A stretch of 61,349 bases of DNA from Acidobacteriota bacterium (GTDB lineage Bacteria; Acidobacteriota; UBA6911; RPQK01; JACQSY01): NCBI GenBank assembly GCA_016211085.1, contig JACQSY010000081.1, positions 1-61,349 on the forward strand, in the 5' to 3' direction. The notes beneath the pieces are model-generated. The model was not told where the DNA came from. It saw only the letters and a program-made list of their open reading frames with translations, and did no database searches. This document shows positions 24,507 through 32,823 of this stretch, piece after piece (position 1 is the first letter of the stretch; every line of letters begins with the position of its first letter). The translations under genes were made by a program, and so were the position numbers.

Positions 24507-25634
24507 CTATGCGTGAACGGCCGACGCCGGGTAACCGGAACTGTCGGCCTGAGATCTCAATTTTTGCACCAGAGCCCAGGGAAGAAAATCCGGCGTGTCC
24601 ATAAAGTACGCAGGGTAAACGGGAAAACGCGGCCGCAGCTTAAAACCCTGGGCCTCTACGGAACGGCGCAGCTCATCGAGATGAGGCCAGGGGGCTTCAG
24701 GATTGACGTAATCAATAGTGACCGGAGAGATGCCTCCCCAGTCGTTAATGCCTGCTCTCAGATAGATTAAATATCCGGCATCCGGATCAGCCAGGTTGGG
24801 CGGGACCTGAACATTCATTTCCGCTCCCAGTATGATGCGAGCCCAGGCCACGGTTTGAAGGAATTCTTCCACAGAGGCCTCATCAGCTCCGTCCATCCGG
24901 GTGTGAGGCTTGGCTCGAAAATTTTGGATAATCACTTCTTGAATATGACCATAGCGTTCGTGCAAAGAACGGATTGCCTGCAAGCTTTCAATACGGTCTT
25001 CTTCTGATTCACCAATTCCCACCAGAATGCCGGTGGTGAAGGGAATCCTAAAAGCGCCGGCCAACTCAAGAGTTTTTAACCGAACTTCAGGCCTCTTGCT
25101 GGGCGCATGTTCGTGAGCTCCACCCGTTTCCAGTAATTTCCGACTCGTGCTCTCCAGCATCAAACCCAAAGAAACATTGACTTTCTTTAAGGCAACCAGT
25201 TCGTTCCGCGTGAGTGTCCCAGGATTGCTGTGCGGGAAGAGCGAGGTCTCCTCCAAAATAAGTCGGCACATCTCATACAGATACTCGTGGGTGCTCTCAA
25301 ACCCGCGCTCCTTCAGCCATTGGCGTGCCTCAGGGTATCTTTCCTCGGGCCTCTCCCCTAGAACGAAGAGGGCTTCGGTGCATCCATGAGCCTCCCCCGC
25401 GCGGGCCACCGCCAAAACTTCTTCAGGGGTCATGTAGAGACGATCTGCGGTGCGGGGACTCACACGAAAAGTACAGTAGCTGCAGAAGTCGCGGCAAAGA
25501 CGCGTCAACGGGATGAAAACTTTGGGGGAGTAGCTGAGAACTCTCCCCTTCCCCCGGTCCCGCAGTTCACTTGCCTTTGAGCAAAGCTCCTCCGTCTTGG
25601 AAGACACCTGTAGAGGGAAGCTGAATGACTTCAT
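24507..25634 (-). CDS. cofG: Fo synthase subunit 1 (CofG), radical SAM
   Basis: 375 residues. The motif RLCRDFCSYCTF provides the three cysteines for the 4Fe-4S cluster. Further family marks are ALFVLGERPEERYPEAR, LMLESTSRKLLETGG and a C-terminal DWGGISPVTIDYVNPEAPWP. It acts with CofH to make Fo. The first gene of a minus-strand pair facing away from the tRNA-Sec gene; the roughly 200 bases between them presumably carry both promoters. Confidence 0.94.
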   Translation of the reverse strand: MKSFSFPLQVSSKTEELCSKASELRDRGKGRVLSYSPKVFIPLTRLCRDFCSYCTFRVSPRTADRLYMTPEEVLAVARAGEAHGCTEALFVLGERPEERYPEARQWLKERGFESTHEYLYEMCRLILEETSLFPHSNPGTLTRNELVALKKVNVSLGLMLESTSRKLLETGGAHEHAPSKRPEVRLKTLELAGAFRIPFTTGILVGIGESEEDRIESLQAIRSLHERYGHIQEVIIQNFRAKPHTRMDGADEASVEEFLQTVAWARIILGAEMNVQVPPNLADPDAGYLIYLRAGINDWGGISPVTIDYVNPEAPWPHLDELRRSVEAQGFKLRPRFPVYPAYFMDTPDFLPWALVQKLRSQADSSGYPASAVHA

Positions 25635-25812
25635 AAGCGATGAATTTTATCAGTCCTGTGACGAGAGGTACAGCGAGGGGATTCAAACAAGAAAACCGTG
25701 TGTTTCTATAGAGCGTCCAAATGATCATCGCTTCTGACGTTAGAGCCGCGGCCTTGAGGATTTCGTATTTGAGATTTCAAGGAGGCCAAACGCTGGCAAA
25801 AGGAGCGGGTGC

Positions 25813-25818
25813 TATAAT
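25813..25818 (+). promoter_or_regulatory. -10 element of the tRNA-Sec gene
   Basis: A perfect TATAAT lies 16 bases before the mature 5' end of tRNA-Sec, within CGGGTGCTATAATTTC. No convincing -35 hexamer stands at the right distance, so only the -10 box is claimed. Confidence 0.5.
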
Positions 25819-25834
25819 TTCAACTTTCCTGGGT

Positions 25835-25933
25835 GGAGGCACTTCTCGTCTGGTGACGGGCCTGGTCTTCAAAACCAGTCGGGTTGCGGCGAGAGTCGTG
25901 ACCGGTGGGTTCGATTCCCATGTGCCTCCGCCA
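25835..25933 (+). tRNA. selC: tRNA-Sec (anticodon UCA)
   Basis: 99 nucleotides including encoded CCA. The acceptor stem is eight pairs (GGAGGCAC with GTGCCTCC) plus a five-pair T stem, the 8+5 form of bacterial tRNA-Sec. The anticodon arm CTGGTCTTCAAAACCAG places TCA as anticodon, which reads UGA. The variable arm is long and the T loop is GTTCGATTC. It delivers selenocysteine with SelB and SelA, neither of which is in the window. It fits the UGA-containing selD at 41959-42996. Confidence 0.95.
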
Positions 25934-26068
25934 ACCCTGAAAGCAGCCGGTTGCATGAGAATCAGCAAAAGCCCTCCTAAACAGCCGCGGAGCCCACACG
26001 AACGGATGTTTCCGGTACCGCTCAACCGAGCATCGTAGGAAATTGGAGTTGATTTGACCTGTAGTGAC

Positions 26069-26100
26069 TCCAGACTGAGTTAATTGAGAAGGAGTCTGGA
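26069..26100. repeat. Inverted repeat downstream of tRNA-Sec
   Basis: TCCAGACT (26069-26076) and AGTCTGGA (26093-26100) are perfect 8-base inverted arms with a 16-base loop. There is no T-run, so it is not a classic terminator. It lies in the leader of the next gene and its role is unknown. Confidence 0.4.
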
Positions 26101-26210
26101 CAAATCGGTCCCCTTGGGGCTTGGACAAACGCCACACCGCAGGGGACTCGTTTGAATCTGTGCCCCCTTTTGGGAAACGAAGAGAATCAGGCTGGCGTAC
26201 TCAATAGGAT

Positions 26211-28385
26211 ATGCGTTTTTTCAGCGTTACGGTCTTGGTTTTGGGAATTTGGACAAGCCGGACTGACGCGGCAAAGCCGCCACGGGATGCACTTGTCGAG
26301 CAGCGGCGAATCATCGCCCTCCCGGTCACTGAGAAAGTCGCACTGGATGGCGAACTGAATGAGGCTGCCTGGAAACGAGCCGAGCCCGCTACCGACTTCC
26401 TTCAAATCGAACCCCGACACGGCGATCCGTCTACTGAACGCACGGAAGTTCGCATCCTCTACGACGACACCAACTTGTATGTGGGAGCCTTTTGTTTTGA
26501 TTCCACCGGAAAGGACCAGTTCGTTGTACAAGACGTGAACGAGGATTTCATGGTCTGGGAAAGCGATTCCTTTCAAATCATGTTGGACACCTTGAACGAC
26601 AACCGCAACGGCTTTACCTTCAGCACCAATCCGGAAGGCGCCCGTGCCGATACGCAAGTGGGCAATGACGGGACGACCTTAAATCGAGACTGGGACTCTG
26701 TTTGGTACGTCAAAACAAAAAAGACTTCCTCCGGCTGGCAATTTGAAATGGCGATCCCGTTTAAGACGCTCCGTTTTCGGAGCAGGGAAACGCACGTGTG
26801 GGGTGTTAATTTTTTGCGACGTATCCGCCGTAGGAATGAGGAGGCGATCTGGTCGCTGCCTCCGCGTCCTCATGGCGTGAACCGGGTCTCCGAAGCAGGT
26901 GTGCTGGAAGGCATTCAAGGCGTTGAGCAGGGACGTAATCTGTACGTCAAACCTTATCTCGCCATTCCAGTGACCCGCAGAGAAAGGGACGATGTCGATT
27001 TTGTTCCCGATGTGGGATGGGATCTCAAGTACGGCGTGACCTCACAATTAACCCTGGACCTGACCGCCAACACCGATTTTTCGCAGGTCGAGGCCGACGA
27101 GCAACAGGTTAACCTGACGCGATTTAGCCTTTTCTTTCCGGAAAAACGCGAATTTTTCCTGGAAAACTCTCAAATCTTTCAGTTCCGACAACGGATGTCC
27201 TTTGGGGCGGGGCGTTCAGGAAGCCAGCGCGAACTCATTCCTTTTTTCAGCCGTCGCATTGGCGTCTCCAAGGGACAAATTGTTCCCATTTTAGGTGGTG
27301 TACGGTTGACGGGGCGGCTTGGCAGCGATTTAAACTTAGGATTTTTGTCCATGCAAACCGATCAGACTGCGATCTCACCTTCGACCAACTTCTCAGTACT
27401 GCGGCTGCGTAAGGACCTTTTCCGCAACTCGGACATCGGCGGGATCTTAATCAATAAGGAAGAAGAAGGAGGACACTTCAACCGCACCTTGGGCATGGAT
27501 GCAAACTTCCATTTTTTCCGTTATCTGGATGTCTGGTCTTACGTGCTCAAGACCCGCAGCCCTGGAAGTGAGGGAGATGATATGGCCGGGAATGTACGCG
27601 TGGCCTGGATCGACCGACTTTTTGACCTGGAGGGTTCTTTCCTTTCCATTCAAGACAACTTTGACCCAGAGGTCGGATTCGTCCCAAGACACGGTATTCG
27701 CAAAACCCGCGCCGACTTAGCACTGACACCGCGGCCCGGGGACGCGATTCCCTGGATCCGCGAGATTCAGCCCGCCTTCCATATCAACTACATTACGGAT
27801 CAGAACAATCGTCTGGAAACGCGTGAATTGGACGCCTCAATAAATGTCACATTCCAAAACGGAAGCAATGTGCTTTTCTCACGAGAGTCCACATTGGACC
27901 GCCTTTCGTCCAACACCGTCATCCTGGGCGAGACAATTGCTCCTGGCGATTACCGTTTTCGATCTTACTTGGGGGAGCTTTCCTCGGATCAAAGCCGCAT
28001 ACTAAGCGGTACCTTGCGCCTTCAGAAAGGTGATTTTTACGGCGGCGAGAAAGGCTCGTATTTTTTGGAAGGACGCTTTCGTCCCAACCCTTATTTTGGC
28101 GTAGAGTTCACCTGGGATAAAAACAAGCTGGAGTTCTCCTCCAGACATTTTTCGACCGACTTGATTACGGGCCGTGTGAGTTACTCGCTGTCTACCAATC
28201 TTTTTTTAAACGCCTTAGTGCAATACAACAGTGAGCTTCGGGAAGTTTCAAGCAACATTCGGTTGAACTACATTTATCGGCCTTTGAATAATTTTTTCCT
28301 GGTCTATAACGAACGACGTTCTTCCACCGGCGAGGTTCTGGAGCGTGCTCTGACCGCAAAGCTGACTTACCTCTTGAGTTTTTAG
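26211..28385 (+). CDS. DUF5916 outer-membrane protein with CBM9-like N-terminal domain
   Basis: 724 residues. A short signal peptide (1-20) is followed by a CBM9-like beta-sandwich (about 30-230: VALDGELNEAAWKRAEP, then YDDTNLYVGAFCFD). The DUF5916 region shows TLDLTANTDFSQVEADEQQVNLTRF and then SLFFPEKREFFLENSQIF. The C-terminal 400 residues alternate polar and hydrophobic residues as in a beta-barrel, ending in phenylalanine as outer-membrane proteins do. Relatives are common in Acidobacteriota and Bacteroidota; the cargo is not known. Probably an outer-membrane barrel with a periplasmic ligand-binding domain. Confidence 0.85.
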   Translation: MRFFSVTVLVLGIWTSRTDAAKPPRDALVEQRRIIALPVTEKVALDGELNEAAWKRAEPATDFLQIEPRHGDPSTERTEVRILYDDTNLYVGAFCFDSTGKDQFVVQDVNEDFMVWESDSFQIMLDTLNDNRNGFTFSTNPEGARADTQVGNDGTTLNRDWDSVWYVKTKKTSSGWQFEMAIPFKTLRFRSRETHVWGVNFLRRIRRRNEEAIWSLPPRPHGVNRVSEAGVLEGIQGVEQGRNLYVKPYLAIPVTRRERDDVDFVPDVGWDLKYGVTSQLTLDLTANTDFSQVEADEQQVNLTRFSLFFPEKREFFLENSQIFQFRQRMSFGAGRSGSQRELIPFFSRRIGVSKGQIVPILGGVRLTGRLGSDLNLGFLSMQTDQTAISPSTNFSVLRLRKDLFRNSDIGGILINKEEEGGHFNRTLGMDANFHFFRYLDVWSYVLKTRSPGSEGDDMAGNVRVAWIDRLFDLEGSFLSIQDNFDPEVGFVPRHGIRKTRADLALTPRPGDAIPWIREIQPAFHINYITDQNNRLETRELDASINVTFQNGSNVLFSRESTLDRLSSNTVILGETIAPGDYRFRSYLGELSSDQSRILSGTLRLQKGDFYGGEKGSYFLEGRFRPNPYFGVEFTWDKNKLEFSSRHFSTDLITGRVSYSLSTNLFLNALVQYNSELREVSSNIRLNYIYRPLNNFFLVYNERRSSTGEVLERALTAKLTYLLSF

Positions 28386-28502
28386 TTTAGGGTCGTCAGC
28401 CCACCGTCAGATCCCCGCATCCCGGTTGTTCACAATCACCGAATACAAGGAGCACGTCAGTGAAGCCGCCGCACCCGGAATTGGATCCTTTATACTGAAT
28501 GA

Positions 28503-29236
28503 ATGAATATCAGAAGAGAGTGGCTTAAGGCCGAACTTCATGCCCATACCCTCGAGGACCCCATAGATGGAGGGCGAATTGTTTCCCACTCGGCCCACCA
28601 ACTGATTGATGAAGCGGCGCGTCAGGGTTTTGATGTGCTGGCAATTACCAATCACGATCAGATGCTTTTTACGCCTGAGTTGGAAGCTTATGCTGCGCAT
28701 GCCGGCATCATTCTGATTCCAGGAGTTGAGGCGACACTGGAGGGCAAGCACTTACTTTTATATAACTTCCAGGATTACACTCCGGATTGGAATAGCTTTG
28801 AAGCGGTCAGGCGGAGCAAGGGTCCGAATCAACTGGTTATTGCCCCCACCCATTTTTCCCGTCCTTGAGTTGCCTGTGGAGTGAATTGCACAAGAACGCC
28901 GACTTGATTGATGCGGTCGAGTACAACCATTTCTATCTTTCCTGGTTGAACTTCAATTATCGTGCCGCCCGCGCCGCCCGCCGGCTCCAGCTGCCGTTGG
29001 TTGGTAATTCGGACGTCCACGAGTTGTCACAGCTTGGCTGGACGTTTAGCAAGATTCGGGCTGGAAAAAATCTCATGGCAGTGATGGCTTCCATTCGCGC
29101 AGGCGAAGTCCGCGTGGAAACCCAGCCGCTGAACACCCGATTCATGTTGCGACTGACGCTCAGCATTGCCCGGAGCCGTTTTGGTCGAGCTTTGCGGACC
29201 GAGATGGGACGCCAGGCATCCGTCGAACAGGCATAA
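28503..29236 (+). pseudogene. PHP-domain metal-dependent phosphoesterase, frameshifted
   Basis: Two overlapping frames together encode one PHP protein. The first (28503-28868) has the metal-binding motifs KAELHAHTLEDP and ITNHDQMLF and ends TGA after APTHFSRP. The second continues from about 28850 with FFPSLSCLWSELHKNADLIDAVEYNHFYL and later VGNSDVHELSQLGWTFS, the last metal-binding aspartate and histidine. A single missing base in the C-run at 28843-28847 would restore one 244-residue protein. It may be a real recent mutation or a sequencing error in a homopolymer. The intact enzyme would hydrolyse a phosphoester, perhaps a nucleotide. Confidence 0.75.
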
Positions 29237-29366
29237 TCCATTCAAGCATCCGCCCTTCGCTTCAGTTATGGCCCTCTTTCGTGTAAGTTAGCGCCGTAGC
29301 GAATGGCACTGTTCCCGACCCATGCTTGCCCGGCCGGGCAGAGGCCCGATGTCAAGGATTTAAGAG

Positions 29367-30062
29367 ATGGTCAAGAACCGCCTCTTGACGGTTGCTTCTT
29401 TGGCGCGTTGCATCGATCATACGTTGTTGCGCCCGGATGCAGACCGAGGCGCTATCGAAAGACTTTGCGAGGAAGCGATACGCTTTCAGTTTGCAGCCGT
29501 ATGCGTTAACCCCTACTGGGTGCCGCTTGCCCGCAGGCTTCTGACCGCATCTGCGGTAAGAGTATGCACCGTAGCCGGATTTCCTCTGGGTGCCTGTCCT
29601 GTCGACGTAAAATGTTACGAGGTTCGACGGGCTATTTCTGATGGGGCTGCTGAACTGGACATGGTGATTAATATCGGGGTGTTAAAAAGCGGCGAAGACC
29701 GGGTAGTCCACGAAGAGATTTGCAAGGTGGTTGAGTTGTGCCATTCTCAGCAGGCCCTCTGCAAGGTGATTATCGAGACTGCATTTCTAAATGATGATGA
29801 AAAAATAAAAGTCTGCCGTATGACGAAAGAAGCCTGCGCTGATTTTGTCAAGACGTCGACTGGGTTTGGTCCCAGTGGAGCAACCACTGCGGACGTGAGC
29901 CTCCTGCGGTCAGCGGTGGGCCCAACCATGGGAATTAAGGCCGCCGGTGGAATCCGCGATTTGCAGTGTGCGCTGGGAATGCTGGAGGCGGGAGCCACGC
30001 GCATCGGGTCCAGCGCCGGCGTCAAGATTATGGCAGAAGCCACTCAAACCGGCCTGAGATGA
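29367..30062 (+). CDS. deoC: Deoxyribose-phosphate aldolase
   Basis: 231 residues, standard length. [22 protein letters not shown] opens the barrel. The Schiff-base lysine is in [13 protein letters not shown] near residue 155, and the proton-shuttling lysine is in [10 protein letters not shown]. It splits 2-deoxyribose-5-phosphate into glyceraldehyde-3-phosphate and acetaldehyde in deoxynucleoside salvage. Its stop overlaps the ATG of pheA by four bases, so the two unrelated pathways share a transcript. Confidence 0.94.
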   Translation: MVKNRLLTVASLARCIDHTLLRPDADRGAIERLCEEAIRFQFAAVCVNPYWVPLARRLLTASAVRVCTVAGFPLGACPVDVKCYEVRRAISDGAAELDMVINIGVLKSGEDRVVHEEICKVVELCHSQQALCKVIIETAFLNDDEKIKVCRMTKEACADFVKTSTGFGPSGATTADVSLLRSAVGPTMGIKAAGGIRDLQCALGMLEAGATRIGSSAGVKIMAEATQTGLR

Positions 30063-30913
30063 CGAAATCAAAAACAATTCCCGTGGCTATTCAGGGAGAA
30101 CGCGGCTCTTTTAGCGAAGAGGCGGCTATCCGTCTTCTGGGCAAGAATGTGGAGGTCCATTGTTGTGAACATTTTGAGGACGTATTCCGGGCCGCGGAAA
30201 AAAGGCGGGTGCGTTATTGCGTCATTCCTATTGAAAACTCCTTGGCCGGATCGATTTATAAAAGTTATGACCTACTTTTGCGCTATCACCTGCAGATCGT
30301 CCGGGAAGTGAACGTTCGAATCCGGCACAATCTGATCGCGTTGCCGGGTGTTTCCTTCCAGCAGATTCGTACCGTCATGTCGCACCCGGTGGCGCTCGAC
30401 CAGTGCGAAAAATTTTTTGAACGCTACCCCCGTCTGATCCGTCAAAGCGCGTACGACACGTCGGGAAGCCTAAAGAAAATTGTGGAACAGCAGTGGCGAG
30501 ATTGTGCGGCCATTGCAGGGGAAAGGGCTGCCAAGTACTACGGCGGGGAGATCCTGATGGCTGGCATCGAAGACAACCGGGAGAACTTTACCCGTTTTTT
30601 TCTGCTTTCTTCTGAACCAGAGGTGCTTACCAACGCCGACAAAATGTCCATCGTGTTTAGTTTTTCAAATGCCCCCGGCGCTTTGTTTAAGAGCCTGAGC
30701 GTTTTTGCCCTTCGTGAGATCGATTTGACGAAAATCGAATCCCGGCCCATCCATGGCCGGCCCTGGGAATATTTGTTCTACATCGATTTTCTGGGGAAAA
30801 TGGAGGATCCCAAGATCCAAAACGCTTTAAATCATTTGCGCGAATTCACTGAGTTTCTGGAGGTGCTGGGCTGCTATCCGCGTGATTCAAGACAGAGAAA
30901 AAAGCGGATGTGA
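30059..30913 (+). CDS. pheA: Prephenate dehydratase with ACT domain
   Basis: 284 residues from the ATG overlapping the deoC stop. The start is chosen because [15 protein letters not shown], the family N-terminus, follows directly. The catalytic domain (1-185) shows [13 protein letters not shown] and [10 protein letters not shown] with the catalytic Thr. The C-terminal ACT domain (195-275) has [20 protein letters not shown] and ESRPI, which bind phenylalanine for feedback inhibition. No chorismate mutase domain is present. It converts prephenate to phenylpyruvate for phenylalanine synthesis. Confidence 0.93.
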   Translation: MTKSKTIPVAIQGERGSFSEEAAIRLLGKNVEVHCCEHFEDVFRAAEKRRVRYCVIPIENSLAGSIYKSYDLLLRYHLQIVREVNVRIRHNLIALPGVSFQQIRTVMSHPVALDQCEKFFERYPRLIRQSAYDTSGSLKKIVEQQWRDCAAIAGERAAKYYGGEILMAGIEDNRENFTRFFLLSSEPEVLTNADKMSIVFSFSNAPGALFKSLSVFALREIDLTKIESRPIHGRPWEYLFYIDFLGKMEDPKIQNALNHLREFTEFLEVLGCYPRDSRQRKKRM

Positions 30914-30921
30914 GGGATTGC

Positions 30922-30927
30922 TATAAT
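30922..30927 (+). promoter_or_regulatory. Possible -10 element for the zinc-ribbon/TerB pair
   Basis: TATAAT occurs 31 bases before the ATG at 30958, just after the pheA stop. A matching -35 is not obvious, so this is tentative. Confidence 0.35.
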
Positions 30928-30957
30928 TATCGGCGTAAGCAAGTGCAGGGAGGAAGC

Positions 30958-31326
30958 ATGGATAACGAGGATAGGGAACGGTTCCAACCGCTGAGCAAAC
31001 GCAGGGAAGAAGAAGAATACTTCCTTCAAAGCGACGTGGAGTTAGTGCGCAAAATGCGCCGCAAGCTCGATCAGGAACGCGAGGCAAAGCGACTGAGCCA
31101 GGAACAGGAGTTGCATTGGCAGCGCTGTCCCAAATGCGGCGGACAGATGATTGAAAGAGAAGAAAACAAGGTCAAGATCGACATCTGCGAGCGCTGCGGA
31201 GGCTTGTTTCTGGATAAGGGTGAATTGGAAATCATATTGAAGATGAAAGATACCTTTCTTGACCGGCTGTCACGGCGTGTTGACAGCTTTTTCACCCGTG
31301 GTTTCGACATCAAACGTACAGATTGA
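30958..31326 (+). CDS. Zinc-ribbon (zf-TFIIB type) small protein
   Basis: 122 residues from the ATG with GGGAGGAAG upstream. A charged helical N-terminus (1-55, likely coiled coil) leads to a treble-clef zinc ribbon: CPKCGGQMIEREENKVKIDI then CERCGGLFLDKGELE, the zf-TFIIB pattern (CxxC and CxxC with a downstream LDxGEL). Such proteins are widespread and largely uncharacterised. It is followed 35 bases later by a TerB-like gene on the same strand. Confidence 0.8.
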   Translation: MDNEDRERFQPLSKRREEEEYFLQSDVELVRKMRRKLDQEREAKRLSQEQELHWQRCPKCGGQMIEREENKVKIDICERCGGLFLDKGELEIILKMKDTFLDRLSRRVDSFFTRGFDIKRTD

Positions 31327-31361
31327 GGCCGCACTTAGACCGGCGATTTAAAGGGTAGGGC

Positions 31362-31892
31362 GTGTCGATCTTAAAACGGCTGCTGGGTGCCTCCGAACGC
31401 ACAACAGCATCTGAATCGCAAGAGACAGAGACAGTTCGCAAAATAGCCAAGGCTCTGGATCAGTTGGAAGTCTCCCGCGCCCGCTATATTGCAGCCTTTG
31501 CTTATCTGCTGGGACGCGTAGCCCATGCCGACACGAAAATCAGCGATAAAGAAACTTATGAAATGGAGCGTCTGGTCAGGGAACGCACGCAGCTTCCTCC
31601 AGAGCAGGCGGTTCTGGTGGTCGAGATTGCAAAAAATCAAAACCGATTGTTTGGAGGCACGGAAAATTTCTTGGTGACCCGTGAGTTAAATCAGGTCGCA
31701 ACGCTCCAGGAGAAGCTGGCGTTGGCCGATTGTCTTTTTGCGATTGGCTCTTCTGATCATACGATTTCCGCACAGGAGGAAAGCGAGATCCGTCAAATCT
31801 GCAGTGAACTGAAGATCGACCGCAAAGATTACGTCGCACTCCGTTCGCGCTATCGCGATCATCTCGAGGTCTTGCGAAAAGCTCCGGAGTAA
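31362..31892 (+). CDS. TerB-like domain protein
   Basis: 176 residues from a GTG. An all-helical TerB-like domain covers about 35-170: AFAYLLGRVAHADTKISDKE and LADCLFAIGSSDHTISAQEE each carry the acidic D-x-x-I-s-x-x-E loop that binds metal in TerB. Tellurite resistance is only a family name; the role is more probably stress- or envelope-related. It lies just before the rpmH operon where many genomes have dnaA. Confidence 0.75.
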   Translation: MSILKRLLGASERTTASESQETETVRKIAKALDQLEVSRARYIAAFAYLLGRVAHADTKISDKETYEMERLVRERTQLPPEQAVLVVEIAKNQNRLFGGTENFLVTRELNQVATLQEKLALADCLFAIGSSDHTISAQEESEIRQICSELKIDRKDYVALRSRYRDHLEVLRKAPE

Positions 31893-32051
31893 ATACAAGA
31901 AAACGGCGAAGGCGCGCAGATCGCGTAAGGCTCCGGCCACTCCATAGTGGCGTACTTTGAAGCATCGCCAGCAGCCGCCCCCCGGCCTTCGTGAGTGGAA
32001 TCAAGGGGAAAACATCTTAAGCATTACCGGAGAAATTTGGCAGGGACGTGG

Positions 32052-32080
32052 TTGATGCAAGGGGGCAAAGTTGGTAAGAT
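32052..32080 (+). promoter_or_regulatory. Predicted sigma-70 promoter for rpmH operon
   Basis: TTGATG (32052-32057) and TAAGAT (32075-32080) are separated by exactly 17 bases and lie 35 bases before the rpmH start. This is a reasonable housekeeping promoter for the rpmH-rnpA-yidD-yidC-jag run. Confidence 0.5.
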
Positions 32081-32114
32081 GACGCTTTTTTGAAGAAAGA
32101 GGGATTTTGCGCGA

Positions 32115-32255
32115 ATGAAGCGGACCTATCAACCGAACAATAGAAAACGGCGAAAGACTCACGGGTTTCGCGAACGGATGAGCAGCGCTAAAGGAAGATT
32201 GGTTTTGAAACGAAGACGCGCAAAAGGGCGGAAGAGGTTAACGGTGAGTGGCTGA
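32115..32255 (+). CDS. rpmH: 50S ribosomal protein L34
   Basis: 46 residues: [20 protein letters not shown] then [20 protein letters not shown], an almost canonical L34. Very basic, part of the large ribosomal subunit. A GAGGG-type ribosome site lies upstream at 32098-32103. Its end overlaps rnpA by eight bases, the usual arrangement near the bacterial origin. Confidence 0.97.
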   Translation: MKRTYQPNNRKRRKTHGFRERMSSAKGRLVLKRRRAKGRKRLTVSG

Positions 32256-32613
32256 GGCGCGCTCGAGGTTTTTCCGTCAGGAACGCCTGCAAAACCGCCG
32301 CGATTTTTTAGAGATTTACGAGCGAGGGGACAGAATCCACACCCCTCATTTTGTTTTGTACGTACTGGAGAATAGGCTTTCTCACCATCGCCTTGGCGTT
32401 ACCGTCTCCAGAAAACTCGGAAAACCGGTGCGACGCAACCGAATCAAACGCCGCCTCCGCGAGATCTTTCGGATGCAGAAAGATGTTCTGGCGGTTCCCT
32501 GCGACCTGGTGGTCAATGCAAAACGGTCTGCAGGTACCGCTTCCTTTGAAGAACTGAGCACCCAGTTCGTACACGCTCTCCAGAAGTGGATGCGGAAAAG
32601 GGAGGTCTTGTGA
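32248..32613 (+). CDS. rnpA: Ribonuclease P protein component
   Basis: 121 residues from a GTG inside the end of rpmH. The RNR motif region [15 protein letters not shown] and the earlier [16 protein letters not shown] are standard. It is the protein cofactor of RNase P, which trims tRNA 5' ends. It overlaps yidD by four bases. Confidence 0.95.
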   Translation: MAEARSRFFRQERLQNRRDFLEIYERGDRIHTPHFVLYVLENRLSHHRLGVTVSRKLGKPVRRNRIKRRLREIFRMQKDVLAVPCDLVVNAKRSAGTASFEELSTQFVHALQKWMRKREVL

Positions 32614-32819
32614 AGTTTCCCCTCCTGTGGCTTCTCGGGTGTTATCAAAAAGTGATTTCGCCACTGCTCCCGCAGTCGTGCCGTTTTTATCCTTCTTGTT
32701 CGGCATACATGGTGGAGGCAATCAAAAGGCGCGGGACTATGGTGGGTGTTTACCTCGGCATACGGCGTCTCCTGAGGTGCCATCCCTGGCATCCGGGTGG
32801 ACATGACCCGGTACCGTAG
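32610..32819 (+). CDS. yidD: Membrane protein insertion efficiency factor YidD
   Basis: 69 residues from the GTG that overlaps the rnpA stop (GTGA). An upstream ATG at 32586 would lie well inside rnpA. The three-cysteine hallmark [17 protein letters not shown] and [17 protein letters not shown] are complete. A membrane-associated amphipathic helix is at the N-terminus. It helps YidC-dependent insertion. Confidence 0.94.
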   Translation: MKFPLLWLLGCYQKVISPLLPQSCRFYPSCSAYMVEAIKRRGTMVGVYLGIRRLLRCHPWHPGGHDPVP

Positions 32820-32823
32820 ACAC

